This document shows, one piece after another, positions 10,720-20,380 of a stretch of 25,598 bases of DNA (positions are counted from its first letter, which is position 1; every line of letters starts with the position of its first letter). Position numbers and translations under genes: made by a program. The stretch is from Phoronis ovalis (lineage: Eukaryota; Phoronida; Phoronidae), in contig JAOXYB010055834.1 in the NCBI GenBank assembly GCA_028565635.1, positions 1-25,598 on the forward strand, read 5' to 3'. The notes beneath the pieces were generated by a model. That model was not told the origin of the DNA. It ran no database searches and worked only from the letters and a program-made list of their open reading frames with translations.

Positions 10720-11228
10720 AATACATTTACAAGTCAATAAAGCAAACATTTAGTCATAAATAACCAACTTATTACAATTATACAGTAAAAATAAAAAATC
10801 CTTTGTTTAACACTAAACTTGACCGTGCGTGACAACTCCTGATAGTGTCCCATTTCTTAAATGAAGTATATTCATGATAGTATAAATAGTATATATATAA
10901 ATGAGCAGGCATCTAAATCAAAGGAATTCATATATTTAAAATGCATGTGTTGTGAGTTAGATTAAAAAGAACAATTAAACTAACTAGCTTAACTACATAA
11001 AAATTAATTCTGCATCTTACTTGTTTTTGATACTTTGAGTTAAAAAAAATGTACTCAGAATGCCATTGCCTAATATTTTTTTTATCTTTAAAGAAACGAT
11101 CTTTCTTTGTTGATATCTTTCTAGAATAATACATGTTGTATGTACATATAGTGCTTAAAGTATAGAATACAAAATACAAGTTTTCTTTGTTTAAAAAATA
11201 CTTGTATTATATCAGTGCTATAATCATT
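10720..11228. repeat. TLR-B-type 3' flank, copy 1 (beside psi-B)
   Basis: This aligns with 21190-21705, the 3' flank of TLR-B. Shared landmarks are the CTTTGTTTAAC block (about 10800 and 21275), CAGTTCCTGA-type sequence, GCCATTGCCTAATA against GCCACTGTCTAATA, and TCTTTCT-AGA-TAATACATGTT near 11115 and 21595. Similarity is moderate, with many indels. Confidence 0.75.
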
Positions 11229-12385
11229 TTAGACAGCGTCTTGATCCTCCCCTTGGTCAAGCATAGCTAGTTTCAATCTTTTCCAAAATATATCTCTGGC
11301 TCGACCCTCATCCTCGGGCCATTCAATATATGTCAAGTGTCTTATGAAACAGCGAAGTTTAGGTTTCAATTCCTCTTTCGGAATTTTTTGTAGAAAAATC
11401 ATTATAACAAATCGCTTTTTGAGTTCTAAAAGCCTCATCAGCGCCATTTCTAAGTCAAATGTACCCCATTCACTGTTCATGAAATTTCTGGTCATTACAA
11501 ATAAAGTGCGACGGCTACTTTCAATACTCTTGGCTGATTGGCTCTCCAGGAATAAAATCTCGTTCATGAATACAGAGTTGAAATCTGTGATCTGGATTGT
11601 CTTCTAATTCTCTTTTCAGCATATTTTTTACCCAGCCAGAATCATTCTCATTATAACAAACGAATGCATCATATTGCATTTCAACATTAACTTGATCATA
11701 AACAGCTTGGCGATGCTTTCCAAAATAATACCAGTATTTAATATCAAGTCGAAAATATGCCAATAATAACACAGATATTATAATAACAGAAACAAAAATG
11801 GATGGAAAAAGAGTAACAAATATTAAATGGTTGTCATAATCAATCCATTTTGTTTCATAAGTTTTAAGTGATGTATTTTTTAATTCAGCAGGCCAAGAGC
11901 ATTTATCTATTAAGTCCAGATTCAGTTTATTCTCATTTTCTTTTAGCCAGTCTCGAAAAGGTCGAAGCTCGCACCCACACTCAAATTTGTTATCAAGTAA
12001 AGATAATGATTCAAAATGACTTTTGTTTTCAAAATTTTGGACATCTATGAATATTATCTGATTTTTATTTAATTTTAACTCAATGAGAAGGAATAAAGGT
12101 GTAAGCTCTCCCTTTGCAATTGTCTTTAGAAAATTTCCACTTAGATCTAACTTTTTTAGCATTTTGAAGTGTGAAAACATACCTACAGAGATATTCGTCA
12201 GGCCTACTGATGACATAACTAGAGTGCGTATACCTGGCATTGGCAATTGCATTAACCAAGAATAATCGTCAATCTGATTTTGGCTAATATCAAGATGTTT
12301 CAAATTTGGCAGATCATAGGTTTTGTTGTATACTTGTAGAACTCTTTTCATACAAGATCTGTAACTGCCAATAATGTTGGCAGGA
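11229..12385 (-). pseudogene. TLR pseudogene psi-B (5'-truncated, frameshifted TLR-B copy)
   Basis: The first part (12351-11521) encodes about five leucine-rich repeats, the C-terminal cysteine cap, the membrane span and the TIR domain through box 2. A shifted frame continues from the SIESSRR helix to the C-terminus at 11229. Compared with TLR-B, 11 bp are missing near 11530 inside the TIR-coding region. The fourth cap cysteine is lost (WIDYDN against WIDCDN). Similarity to TLR-B stops near 12385, so signal peptide, N-terminal module and most repeats are absent. Membrane span and TIR are almost identical to TLR-B, while the repeats are clearly more diverged. A truncated receptor lacking an ectodomain is conceivable, but the frameshift inside TIR argues for a pseudogene. 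Confidence 0.9.
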
Positions 12386-12618
12386 GACTTTCAAAAATAT
12401 AAGGGCAATCAAAACAGAAACTGACTATGAATAGAAGAAAAAGTAAAGAAAAGCAAGCGTATTGTTATTTTCTTCTAATTTATAGAAACTACTACGATTC
12501 TCGCGGGTAGGGTCCTCGTATAGATTATAGTCGGGGTTACAGTAGGCCATGTAATATTAGTGCCTAGGTTAAAAGGCTAGGATTGGAATTGTGTCTGGGT
12601 GCGCGTGCATGATGAGTG
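12386..12618. other. Breakpoint region of psi-B, with one diverged repeat unit
   Basis: TLR homology ends near 12385. What follows is unrelated AT-rich sequence and then, near 12560-12594, a diverged CCTAGGTTAAA unit of the array to the right. No gene seen. Confidence 0.45.
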
Positions 12619-12703
12619 TCTAGGTCAAACTCTAGAATTGGAAATATTGTCTAGGTCAAACTCTAGAATTGGAAATATTGTCTAGGTCAAACGCTAGGAA
12701 CCG
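12619..12703. repeat. 31-bp tandem repeat
   Basis: Two perfect 31-bp units (12619-12649 and 12650-12680), each starting TCTAGGTCAAACTCTAGAA, and a partial third unit from 12681. The unit contains CTAG at both ends of its first half, so it can fold weakly. Confidence 0.8.
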
Positions 12704-13900
12704 CCACTGAGAAGGCATTTAACATAGCGGGCATGTAATGTACAACAACGACAGAACAAATATATTTATGTCGCAATGTAAGTAATCTACCAGCCACGGT
12801 TACACCCCCGATAGAGGTGTGCGTCTAGATGGAGTATTGGTAGGGAAAATCCACTCCATTCTTTTAGTAGTATATAGGTATCTGGAAGTTTATCAGAGTT
12901 ATCGGCATGGAAACGATATGACATTCCAAATATATTGTTGATCTTGAAACCACAGTTCAGATTTCTAAATTGCAGTAAAATATTCAAAAATGTCTTTTGA
13001 TATCTATTTTGGTTATATTTATGGTCTGAAATTTCACATTCTTCAGTTTTCAAATTTAATATATTTATCACATATGCTGTAACTCAAGAAAATTGGCTCT
13101 ACAGGATTGTAGTTTGGCTCATGGCAATGGAAGGATGGGAAGAGTTGACCTTGATCAAAAGGTCATCTAGAGATCATCAGGTCAAATTCCTAAAAATGTG
13201 AAATTTTCAAAAAGGAGAGTTTTCTTAAACTTGATTGAAAGTTCAAAAATTATTTTTGAAAAGCGATTAATTAATGGTCATGCAAATCAAATACAAGTCA
13301 AAAGCTGTAATTACTGGTTAGCTTTGCTCCTGGGTGGAGGGTACTGCCTTTCATATTGACTATGACGCCCATGGGCCCCCTTTACCAGCCTCTTCCAATT
13401 TTACTGTGGAGTATACTTTTATGTTATTTTACGCTTCATACACTATTGTGTCTGTCTGCTTGTTTGCAATTAAATTTTAACCTTGGGGGTATATATTTTC
13501 AATAAATTGTTATTTGCTGCATTGTGCCACATTTTTTGGATACATTTTTATGGTTTTGTTTACTGGTTTTGGCATAGTGTGACAATTTTTGTATGATTTT
13601 TTTATAATGGAGACATATTTTTGCAAATAAATTTTTTATGTAGGGTATATTTTCGGATTGTAGTTTTTACCATGGGGTAAGGTTTTTTACCGTGGGCCTC
13701 ACATACAGACCAAGTTTTTTGCCAAGGACCCCCATGGCTATAGGTTATTTACTATTCTTTTCATAATGGATACAGAATTTTTGTGACAACTTTGGGAAAA
13801 ATAAAATAACCCCCAGGACAGCTATCAGAGTTCATAAAAACTGTCAAATAAAACAATAGTTATGTTATAAATTTAAAATATTATATTATTGTAAATTAAA
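12704..13900. other. Spacer between the two TLR blocks
   Basis: No gene accepted. A 94-codon frame on the - strand (13071-12787) has no family match. At 13146-13165 an everted pair of AGGTCA half-sites occurs. At about 13665-13735 there are TTTTTACC-ATGGGGTA and TTTTTTACCGTGGGCC units, reverse complements of the CCATGGTAAAA repeat at 19651-20010. Confidence 0.5.
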
Positions 13901-13960
13901 AAGCAGCTACTTATGCATTTTTACAAAACTTTACATCTAGACAAAGGTATTTTGTACGAG
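13901..13960 (+). pseudogene. IGHMBP2: Relic duplicate of IGHMBP2 R3H exon
   Basis: About 60 bp match the 3' end of the exon at 8005-8128, including ACAAAGGTATTTTGTAC and the splice donor, which is kept as GAG|GTAAGT at 13961. Two bases (AT of the histidine codon) are missing, so the frame is broken. The homology continues into the intron to the right, so this is the left edge of a duplicated block and not a separate exon. Confidence 0.85.
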
Positions 13961-14678
13961 GTAAGTCAGAATAAGCCGGTCTTTAGTCAACAAAACTGTA
14001 TTGAATCTGATTAATAATACAGTGACATAAAAAAGCCTTACAGTAATATCTGAAGCATATTGCATTTCATAAGAAATTAAACATGTAATTGTAAGCCTTT
14101 CTAAATAACTACAAATGTTAAAAGGATGTACTAAGGACTGTTTCACTTTCAGTTACTCAAAGGGTGACAAAGCATTTTTGAAAAGAAGAACATGTATGAG
14201 GGTCTGTAATCATTTAATGAACATAATATATTTTTGTAAGACATACTGTGCAGGGTAGGATGTTTGAATTATGATTGTTTTCCCTTGTACAATGAAAATG
14301 TGAACAGCTTTAATTCTGAGAATTAAAATATCATTTTGTTTTTTTTAAATATATACATGTCGAACATTTACGAGTCAAATTATCAGAAAGATTAAATTGT
14401 CATAAATACATGCAAATTAAACATCTAGAACATTTAAAATAATGTTGGTAGTGAGTGTTCTCCATAAAATAGTGTATGCATGTTCCAGGACCAATGATAT
14501 TATTTATGCACATCCCAAACATGGATAGATAAAATGTTGATAAATAATACAAGGTTTATGTACTAAAATTCATTGGTGCCCTGAACAAGTATAATTTTTT
14601 TTGTGGAGAACACTTAAGAAACATGGAATACAGTACAAATTCTACTACTATATTGACCAACTTAACATTACTCCTCTA

Positions 14679-14684
14679 TTTATT
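14679..14684 (-). promoter_or_regulatory. Candidate polyadenylation signal for TLR-A
   Basis: AATAAA on the - strand lies about 56 nt past the TLR-A stop codon, a plausible place for 3' end formation. In AT-rich DNA this hexamer is common by chance, so the call rests only on position. Confidence 0.4.
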
Positions 14685-14739
14685 AGTATCTACAAGTACC
14701 TTGAGTTTTGAACAAGTAAGCATGGTGTCAGACATTGTG

Positions 14740-17700
14740 TTAATCTCTCACATTGTCAAGCATGGCTAGTTTCAGTCTTTTCCAGAATATATCTCTGGCT
14801 CGACCCTCCTCTTTTGGCCATTCTATATATGTCAGGTGTCGAATAAAACATTGAAGTTTGGGTTTTAATTCATTTTTAGGGATTTTCTCTAAGAAAATCA
14901 TAATAACTAATTGCCGTTTAAGTTCCAACAGTCTCATCAGCGCCATTTCTAATTCAAACGCACCCCACTGACTATTCATGAAATTTTTTGTCATGACAAA
15001 TATTATTCGACGGCTACTTTCAATACTGTTAGCAATATTTTGGACAATAGTCTCCCCTAGTAGAAAGTCGCGATGATGAAGGCAGAGGTTGAATTTATGG
15101 TCTTGACCATCCTCTAATTCTGCTCTCAAAGTATTTTTCACCCAATCGACATCATTTTCATTGTAACAAACAAATGCATCATAAGGAATATTATTTCCAT
15201 TTATTGGCTCATAACCAGCTCTTCGGTGTTTACCGAAATAATACCAATATTTTATATCTAATCTATAATAAGCCACTACAAAAATGAATGCTATGGTTAG
15301 TGCAACTAAAGCTGTGAGTGTACCAATGACTATAGCTTTATGATTATCACAGTCGATCCAATGCATTGTGTAATTCTGAATAGAAATATTTTTGAATTCT
15401 GAAGGGCAGTCACATGTCCCAATGACATCTTGATTAAATTTGTTTTCATTTTGTTTTAACCAGTCACGAAAAGGTCGTAGTTCACAACCACACTGAAATT
15501 TGTTATCAAGTAGAGAAAAGGTTTGAAGAGCAGTCATGTTTTGAAAATTTCCTATGTCTATTATAGTTATTTTATTTTTGTCTAGTAGCAACTGTTTCAT
15601 TAAAGTTAGCGTAGAGAAAATTCTTGGCCCAATATTTTTTATTGCGTTATCTCTAAGATCTAAAATCTTGAGTTTTATCAAACTTGAAAACATATCTTTT
15701 GTCAAGTTCTCTAAACCTACTGATGACATGATCAAACTATTAAGACGGGGCATGTACATTTTTAGCAGCCAAATATTCTGAAATACTTCTTGATTTTCAC
15801 TAATATCAAGATGTACCAGATTTGGCAGATAAAACATTTCTTCAATCGTTTCATTTTTTTTTATATTCAATTTTCTTAGCATTTTTATACAAGATAAGCA
15901 GTTACGTATTTCTAGATGAGTCGTTGATGGTTGTGGTTTAAAACGGACACACATTTCATCTGTCTCACAAGCAATGTTGTTCAAATACAATTTTTTAATT
16001 TTTTTTATTGCCAAATATATGAAAGAATATGGAGGAAAACTGGAATCTGAAATGTCTACATATTCTGCATTTGAACCACTCAAGGGTAACTTGTTATTCA
16101 GTTGCCATGTGCCTAAATTACTCATAACTAATTTTTTGATAATTTTAAGTGGTAAACTTGAAAATATGTTATCTATACTTCCTGGTTGAAGATTATTTTT
16201 GGAAATGTCAAAAGTTTCTAAACTGGACATATTTTGAAAAGCATTTGAATCTACATAATGTATATCAGAATTCGTTAAGTTCAAGCTTGTTAAATTTGGT
16301 AACCCTTTAAAAGCAAATGGTGATATTTTATTAAGGTTATTATCTGTCATTACAAGTTCATGAAGTGATGGAATTTTGAGCCAAGAAAAAAACTCGCTTT
16401 CTTTGCCCTTAATTTGGACTAAACCATCTGATAAGTCTAAAAGTTCTATAGAGGTATTTTGTAAATCTCGAAAAAGGTTCTGAAATGTTTTGACCTGGAA
16501 TTCAGTCGTTAACCCAGGTGTGCAACTTACTTTTAAGCTATTTAATTTGATATTTTCTTGATTCTTTGCAAAATACGAGAAACTGTTTTCAGAAAATTGA
16601 GAAATATATTCATGTTTTAACCTAAGGTTTAAAACTTTTACTTCTTCATAACCGTTAAAGTCTCCATCTTCTATGGCATAAATTAAATTAGAACTTAAAT
16701 CTAAAGTGAGATAGTTTAATTTTACGGGTATCCAAGGATTTTTTAATGTCACGTTGCGAATTTGATTGCAGGACAAGTCTAGGTAAGATAGATTAGGAAA
16801 ATGTGGTAACATGGGAATGTCTTGTAATCCATTGTTACTTAAATTTAAAAACTTCATATTGGGCATTATAGGTATTTCGATCAAATTTAATTTTTCCATG
16901 TAATGCGTACTAAATGTGAAATTTTCTAATTTAAGCAAGTGCGGAATTATTTTCTTAAAGTCGATTGGGAAAGGTATTTTACTTGAGCGTTGAGGTAACG
17001 AATGAGGAAAAAGTGTCAAACTTTTTAACCTTGTCAAGGACTTAAAAAAACATTCTTTAATTTCCAGTGCTACTATAGGATATAAATCAAGTTCTAATGA
17101 ATCTAGCAAAGGCATACCTTCAAATACAGGTCCATTCAAATCTTCAGACATACCGCACAATTTTATAGACACTGTTGTCAAGCTTTTGAATTTATTGAAC
17201 TTGTCTAAACCTAAATTTTTATTTTTGCAAACGGTCTTTGTTCTTAAACGTGTAATATCTTTAGGCAAGCCATCCAGCATTGCTATGTAGTTACTGTATA
17301 TTTGGCATCTCTCCAGATTGTTGTTCTTGTAAAAGAAACAACCAGTACAAGGTAAGTGTATGTTGGTGCAATTCATGGATTTATGCGAGTAGATGCATTG
17401 CGGCATTTTAGTATAATACGCTGTGTTCATTGGCACTTTGTCTTTGCGATTTGAGGCTGATATTTGTTTCTTTTGTTTGAAACTGCCATATGTCATATTA
17501 TTTCTGAATGTCGACATTTTCAGCTTCAAATCATCATCTGGCTGTAGTACACCTGTGCTCCATGTTTGTTCTTGCCTCTTAATGTCGCCGTTTCTTTGTT
17601 TTTCTTGATTTTTAAAAAAAATATTCTTCAGATCTTTCAGAATTGTCCATGCACCTTCAGAATGTTTCCTAGCCTTCTGATCAGTATCATTTTGATGTAT

Positions 17701-18045
17701 CAGATTTTCATGTTTTTTTCGATTGACATTAGTTTTTGAATTCCGTGTAGCTGAATTCGTGTTCAATGTGTGCCTTTGAATTCTAGATTCATTGTTAATT
17801 TTATGTTGTGATTGTGTCATAGAACCATTTAAATGTATTAGTAATTTGCTTAGAATTTTGGATTCAGATGTTTCCTTTTTGTCTCTGCTGCTATGCTTAT
17901 CAATAGAACGAGCTATCCTTTCATAGGCTTTGTTTGTTTCTGGTATATTTTTCATAGGAGTTCCAAGTACCTGATGATTCTGGCATATCCTCAACATTAT
18001 GGGTACACAAACCCAAAGGGCAAAAATCACCTTCATTTTGTACAT
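14740..18045 (-). CDS. Toll-like receptor TLR-A, 1101 aa, intact single-exon CDS
   Basis: This is a membrane pattern-recognition receptor of innate immunity that signals through TIR-TIR contacts. ATG 18045 is chosen because a good acceptor (pyrimidine-rich, then AACAG, ending at 18060) lies 14 nt upstream. The open frame beyond it starts inside that intron and has no ATG. ATG 18036 is a close alternative. Order: signal peptide 4-22; basic Asn/Lys/Ser-rich extension about 23-216; cysteine module C217/C226/C233/C236/C247; leucine-rich repeats; central cysteines C693/C700/C717/C720; more repeats; C-terminal cap 852-899; membrane span 902-927; TIR from 955. Box 1 is YDAFVCYNE and box 3 has FW. 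Box 2 is RDFLLG, with Leu996 in place of the usual proline. The extension is absent from TLR-B. Otherwise the two align end to end. Confidence 0.94.
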   Translation of the reverse strand: MYKMKVIFALWVCVPIMLRICQNHQVLGTPMKNIPETNKAYERIARSIDKHSSRDKKETSESKILSKLLIHLNGSMTQSQHKINNESRIQRHTLNTNSATRNSKTNVNRKKHENLIHQNDTDQKARKHSEGAWTILKDLKNIFFKNQEKQRNGDIKRQEQTWSTGVLQPDDDLKLKMSTFRNNMTYGSFKQKKQISASNRKDKVPMNTAYYTKMPQCIYSHKSMNCTNIHLPCTGCFFYKNNNLERCQIYSNYIAMLDGLPKDITRLRTKTVCKNKNLGLDKFNKFKSLTTVSIKLCGMSEDLNGPVFEGMPLLDSLELDLYPIVALEIKECFFKSLTRLKSLTLFPHSLPQRSSKIPFPIDFKKIIPHLLKLENFTFSTHYMEKLNLIEIPIMPNMKFLNLSNNGLQDIPMLPHFPNLSYLDLSCNQIRNVTLKNPWIPVKLNYLTLDLSSNLIYAIEDGDFNGYEEVKVLNLRLKHEYISQFSENSFSYFAKNQENIKLNSLKVSCTPGLTTEFQVKTFQNLFRDLQNTSIELLDLSDGLVQIKGKESEFFSWLKIPSLHELVMTDNNLNKISPFAFKGLPNLTSLNLTNSDIHYVDSNAFQNMSSLETFDISKNNLQPGSIDNIFSSLPLKIIKKLVMSNLGTWQLNNKLPLSGSNAEYVDISDSSFPPYSFIYLAIKKIKKLYLNNIACETDEMCVRFKPQPSTTHLEIRNCLSCIKMLRKLNIKKNETIEEMFYLPNLVHLDISENQEVFQNIWLLKMYMPRLNSLIMSSVGLENLTKDMFSSLIKLKILDLRDNAIKNIGPRIFSTLTLMKQLLLDKNKITIIDIGNFQNMTALQTFSLLDNKFQCGCELRPFRDWLKQNENKFNQDVIGTCDCPSEFKNISIQNYTMHWIDCDNHKAIVIGTLTALVALTIAFIFVVAYYRLDIKYWYYFGKHRRAGYEPINGNNIPYDAFVCYNENDVDWVKNTLRAELEDGQDHKFNLCLHHRDFLLGETIVQNIANSIESSRRIIFVMTKNFMNSQWGAFELEMALMRLLELKRQLVIMIFLEKIPKNELKPKLQCFIRHLTYIEWPKEEGRARDIFWKRLKLAMLDNVRD

Positions 18046-18080
18046 AGTAACAAAGGTACCTGTTAAAAAATACAAAAAAG
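18046..18080 (-). promoter_or_regulatory. Splice acceptor of a 5'UTR intron upstream of TLR-A
   Basis: On the - strand a T-rich tract is followed by AACAG (AG at 61-60 of the 18000s), with the TLR-A ATG 14 nt further on. This suggests a non-coding first exon to the right and a coding region in one exon. TLR-B has the same arrangement. Confidence 0.55.
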
Positions 18081-19000
18081 TGCACTTCCTCCTTAAAGAA
18101 ATGAATTAAAATAGAATTTAAAGCGATGAACTTTTTTGATGTCTGAGAATTCCTAAAAATATATGAAGTTCTTTACGATATGGAAAAATGGAAATCTTAA
18201 AACTGCTATAAAACAAATAATATTTATATTAGTTTAGGAAAGATAATTTACTATTTTTTGATGTTTTAAATATGAGATTTATTGAATAAAAGGGGTTTAG
18301 AAATTCAGTCATTTATTCAATGCGCCGATTATTTTGATAATAAGTGTTGCAGTACTTATATCTACTGTAAAAACTGGCTTTGTTTTATCTAGCTTCCTAT
18401 GTTTTTTCTCTGTTAACAGACAGACTTACCTTATAGTAAAAGTATTTTTCTGTTAGGTTGCGTTCTCTTTTCCATTTTGTTATTTTCACTTGTCAGATCT
18501 CGGTTTTTGTTTTTCTGTCATTCGACCAGGACATAGTTTGATGTTAACACTGGCTTTCCTGGCTTTTTATAGATGTTGTTGCTGGTGTCTTGTGATATAA
18601 GGAAGTATTTTACCAAGTAATACAAAATTACTTGACTAATGTGTTATCTAGGTATCTGTTTGAATAGTGATATGTTTGTATTTATTAAACAGTTTTGGAC
18701 CATTTTCATGATTTTGTATACATAATCTTGAGGTTTCTCTGAAACAGTGTGACCCTGTTATTAAAATTTGTTTTACGCAGTTTTCCTGTAACACTCAATT
18801 ATACAGTATAGCTATACTACAATTTTAGCAGTATTTAAATTGTCAAAATCTTCAACTAGAAACAAGCTATAGGACTTAAGGACTAAAGATACGAAGAGGT
18901 GTATATATGAAGAGATCGACATACGAAAGTTAATACTCTAAACTTTACAAATCATGAGGTTAAATAGTTTGAATTTGGTCATATGATCGATCTAACAAGG
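18081..19000. other. Region 5' of TLR-A, nothing firm recognised
   Basis: AT-rich sequence upstream of TLR-A on the - strand. It should contain the non-coding first exon and promoter of TLR-A, but neither could be located by eye. Confidence 0.4.
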
Positions 19001-19370
19001 CCATTTTTGAGAAATATAGTTTTTCGAATTTAAAAAAAATATAGGTCAAACACCCCTGCATCTACAAACTTGAAACTTTGCATAAATGAGCTATACATAT
19101 ATATCATAAAAAAGTTTCTCAGATTTTTTAAATTTGCTATGTTCAAAAGTTACATTTTTTTTAAATTTAAAGGTTGGATCAAGATCAGTACAATGCTAAC
19201 CTTAAAGCTTTGAAAATTTATAACTTTTAAACTAAGCAAAATTTTAAAGATTTGAGACATCTTATTGTAGCCCGATATATAAAGATAATTTTTGCCAAGT
19301 TTCAGCTTTGTAGGTGCTGTAGTTTCTAACGTAATTTTTTTTGAAAAGTTTAATTTGAAAAACACAATTT
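19000..19370. repeat. Large imperfect inverted repeat
   Basis: The reverse complement of about 19015-19166 aligns with about 19207-19355, centred near 19187. Examples are GTAACTTTTGAACATAGCAAA against ATAACTTTTAAACTAAGCAAA, GCAAAGTTTCAAGTTTGTAGATGC against CCAAGTTTCAGCTTTGTAGGTGC (each longer word read in two halves), and the inner arms AAAGGTT/AACCTT. Arms match at roughly two thirds of positions by eye. It could be an old fold-back or MITE-like element. No coding sequence seen. Confidence 0.65.
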
Positions 19371-19650
19371 TTACACAAAACGAACACTTGTCAGATCATG
19401 AGAATTATTTAAAACTTTTTTTGCTTTGGATTCATCAACATGAAAGTATAACCTTCGCAAAAATATATACTTTTACCTGCCTATCTTTTCATTTTGGTTA
19501 TGAAAATTAACAAAGAAAGTTATAGTCAAATAACAGTGTTTTTTTTTGTATCACTGTGACAAGTTCGTACTATTAGCTCGGGATCCCGGGTAGGGCACTT
19601 GACAAAAAAATGTGATGGGAATGTGAGGCCAAAAGCAAAAAAACCCATAA

Positions 19651-20010
19651 CCCATGGTAAAATTGCTTTCCAAAAATATACCCCATGGTAAAACGTGTTT
19701 ACAAAAAACCATATGCCATGGTAAAAAACTCTTGAACAGTGCACCCCATGGTAAAAAAATCCTTACATGCCACTAGCTAATATCCCTGCCATTTTGTAAA
19801 CTGGAAATCATCTTAATTGAAAAGGCAATACTTTCTATTACATAGTGTTAGCCTTATGTTCATTCTTATAACAATAAACAAATTCCAACAAGTTCAGCTA
19901 TATATGGTTTGTAAATATATGTATACCCCATGGTAAAAAAGACATTTGCAAAAACCACCCCCATGGTAAAAATTGTCAAATAAACAAAAAAAAGATATCC
20001 AATGGTAAAA
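19651..20010. repeat. CCATGGTAAAA minisatellite
   Basis: CCATGGTAAAA starts at 19652, 19683, 19716, 19746, 19928 and 19961, with CCAATGGTAAAA at 19999. Neighbour spacing is 30-33 bp, once 38. About 180 bp of unrelated sequence lies between the two groups. It produces false frames on the - strand with FYHG-like repeats. Confidence 0.75.
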
Positions 20011-20267
20011 ATTTTAGCTGAAAAAATGGGGCCATCAGGTGGCACAAACATACAGTCCCTTTGAATGAGAGTACCCCCTGGTAGGGGAAATTTTTCTTGG
20101 ACATTTACCACGATTTTCAAAATATTCATTTTCACAGTGTATTCCTTGGAAGGCGCATTTACGACAAGTATGAAAAAGCAAGGTCCAAAAAATTTCCACA
20201 TATTTATCTAGCACATTGCATATAATTTATTAAGTGAATTTATGATGGTATGTTTTCTGGGAGAAAT

Positions 20268-20380
20268 ATTTACCACAGGTTATACTTTTCTTGTTTTTTC
20301 ATTTACCACAGGTTATACTTTTCTTGTTTTTTCATTTACCACAGATATTTTTGGTGACCTTAATTTACCCCAGGGTCAGT
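20268..20380. repeat. 33-bp tandem repeat ATTTACCACAGG, opposite in sense to the CCATGGTAAAA array
   Basis: Two perfect 33-bp units (20268-20300 and 20301-20333) start ATTTACCACAGGTTATACTT. A partial unit from 20334 and TTTACCCCAGGG near 20364 follow. TTTACC-CAGG is close to the reverse complement of CCATGGTAAA, so the two arrays face each other across about 260 bp. Confidence 0.75.

Larger units (their letters stand above)
13901..15935. repeat. Duplicated block, right copy (relic exon, spacer, TLR-A 3' part)
   Basis: Right-hand partner of 8075-9752. It includes the relic IGHMBP2 exon, about 780 bp of former intron and the 3' portion of TLR-A. The homology with the left copy ends near 15935 because psi-A is truncated there. 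Confidence 0.85.

Noticed and set aside
10455-10763. 102-codon + strand frame
   Set aside because: The opposite strand carries the more protein-like blocks. This frame has no domain and ends in low-complexity sequence.
12787-13071. 94-codon frame on the - strand
   Set aside because: No recognisable domain, splice context or homology to neighbours. Consistent with a chance frame in repeat-derived spacer.
19526-20201. Frames with FYHG-like repeats on the - strand
   Set aside because: Translation of the CCATGGTAAAA minisatellite. No start context, domain or conservation.
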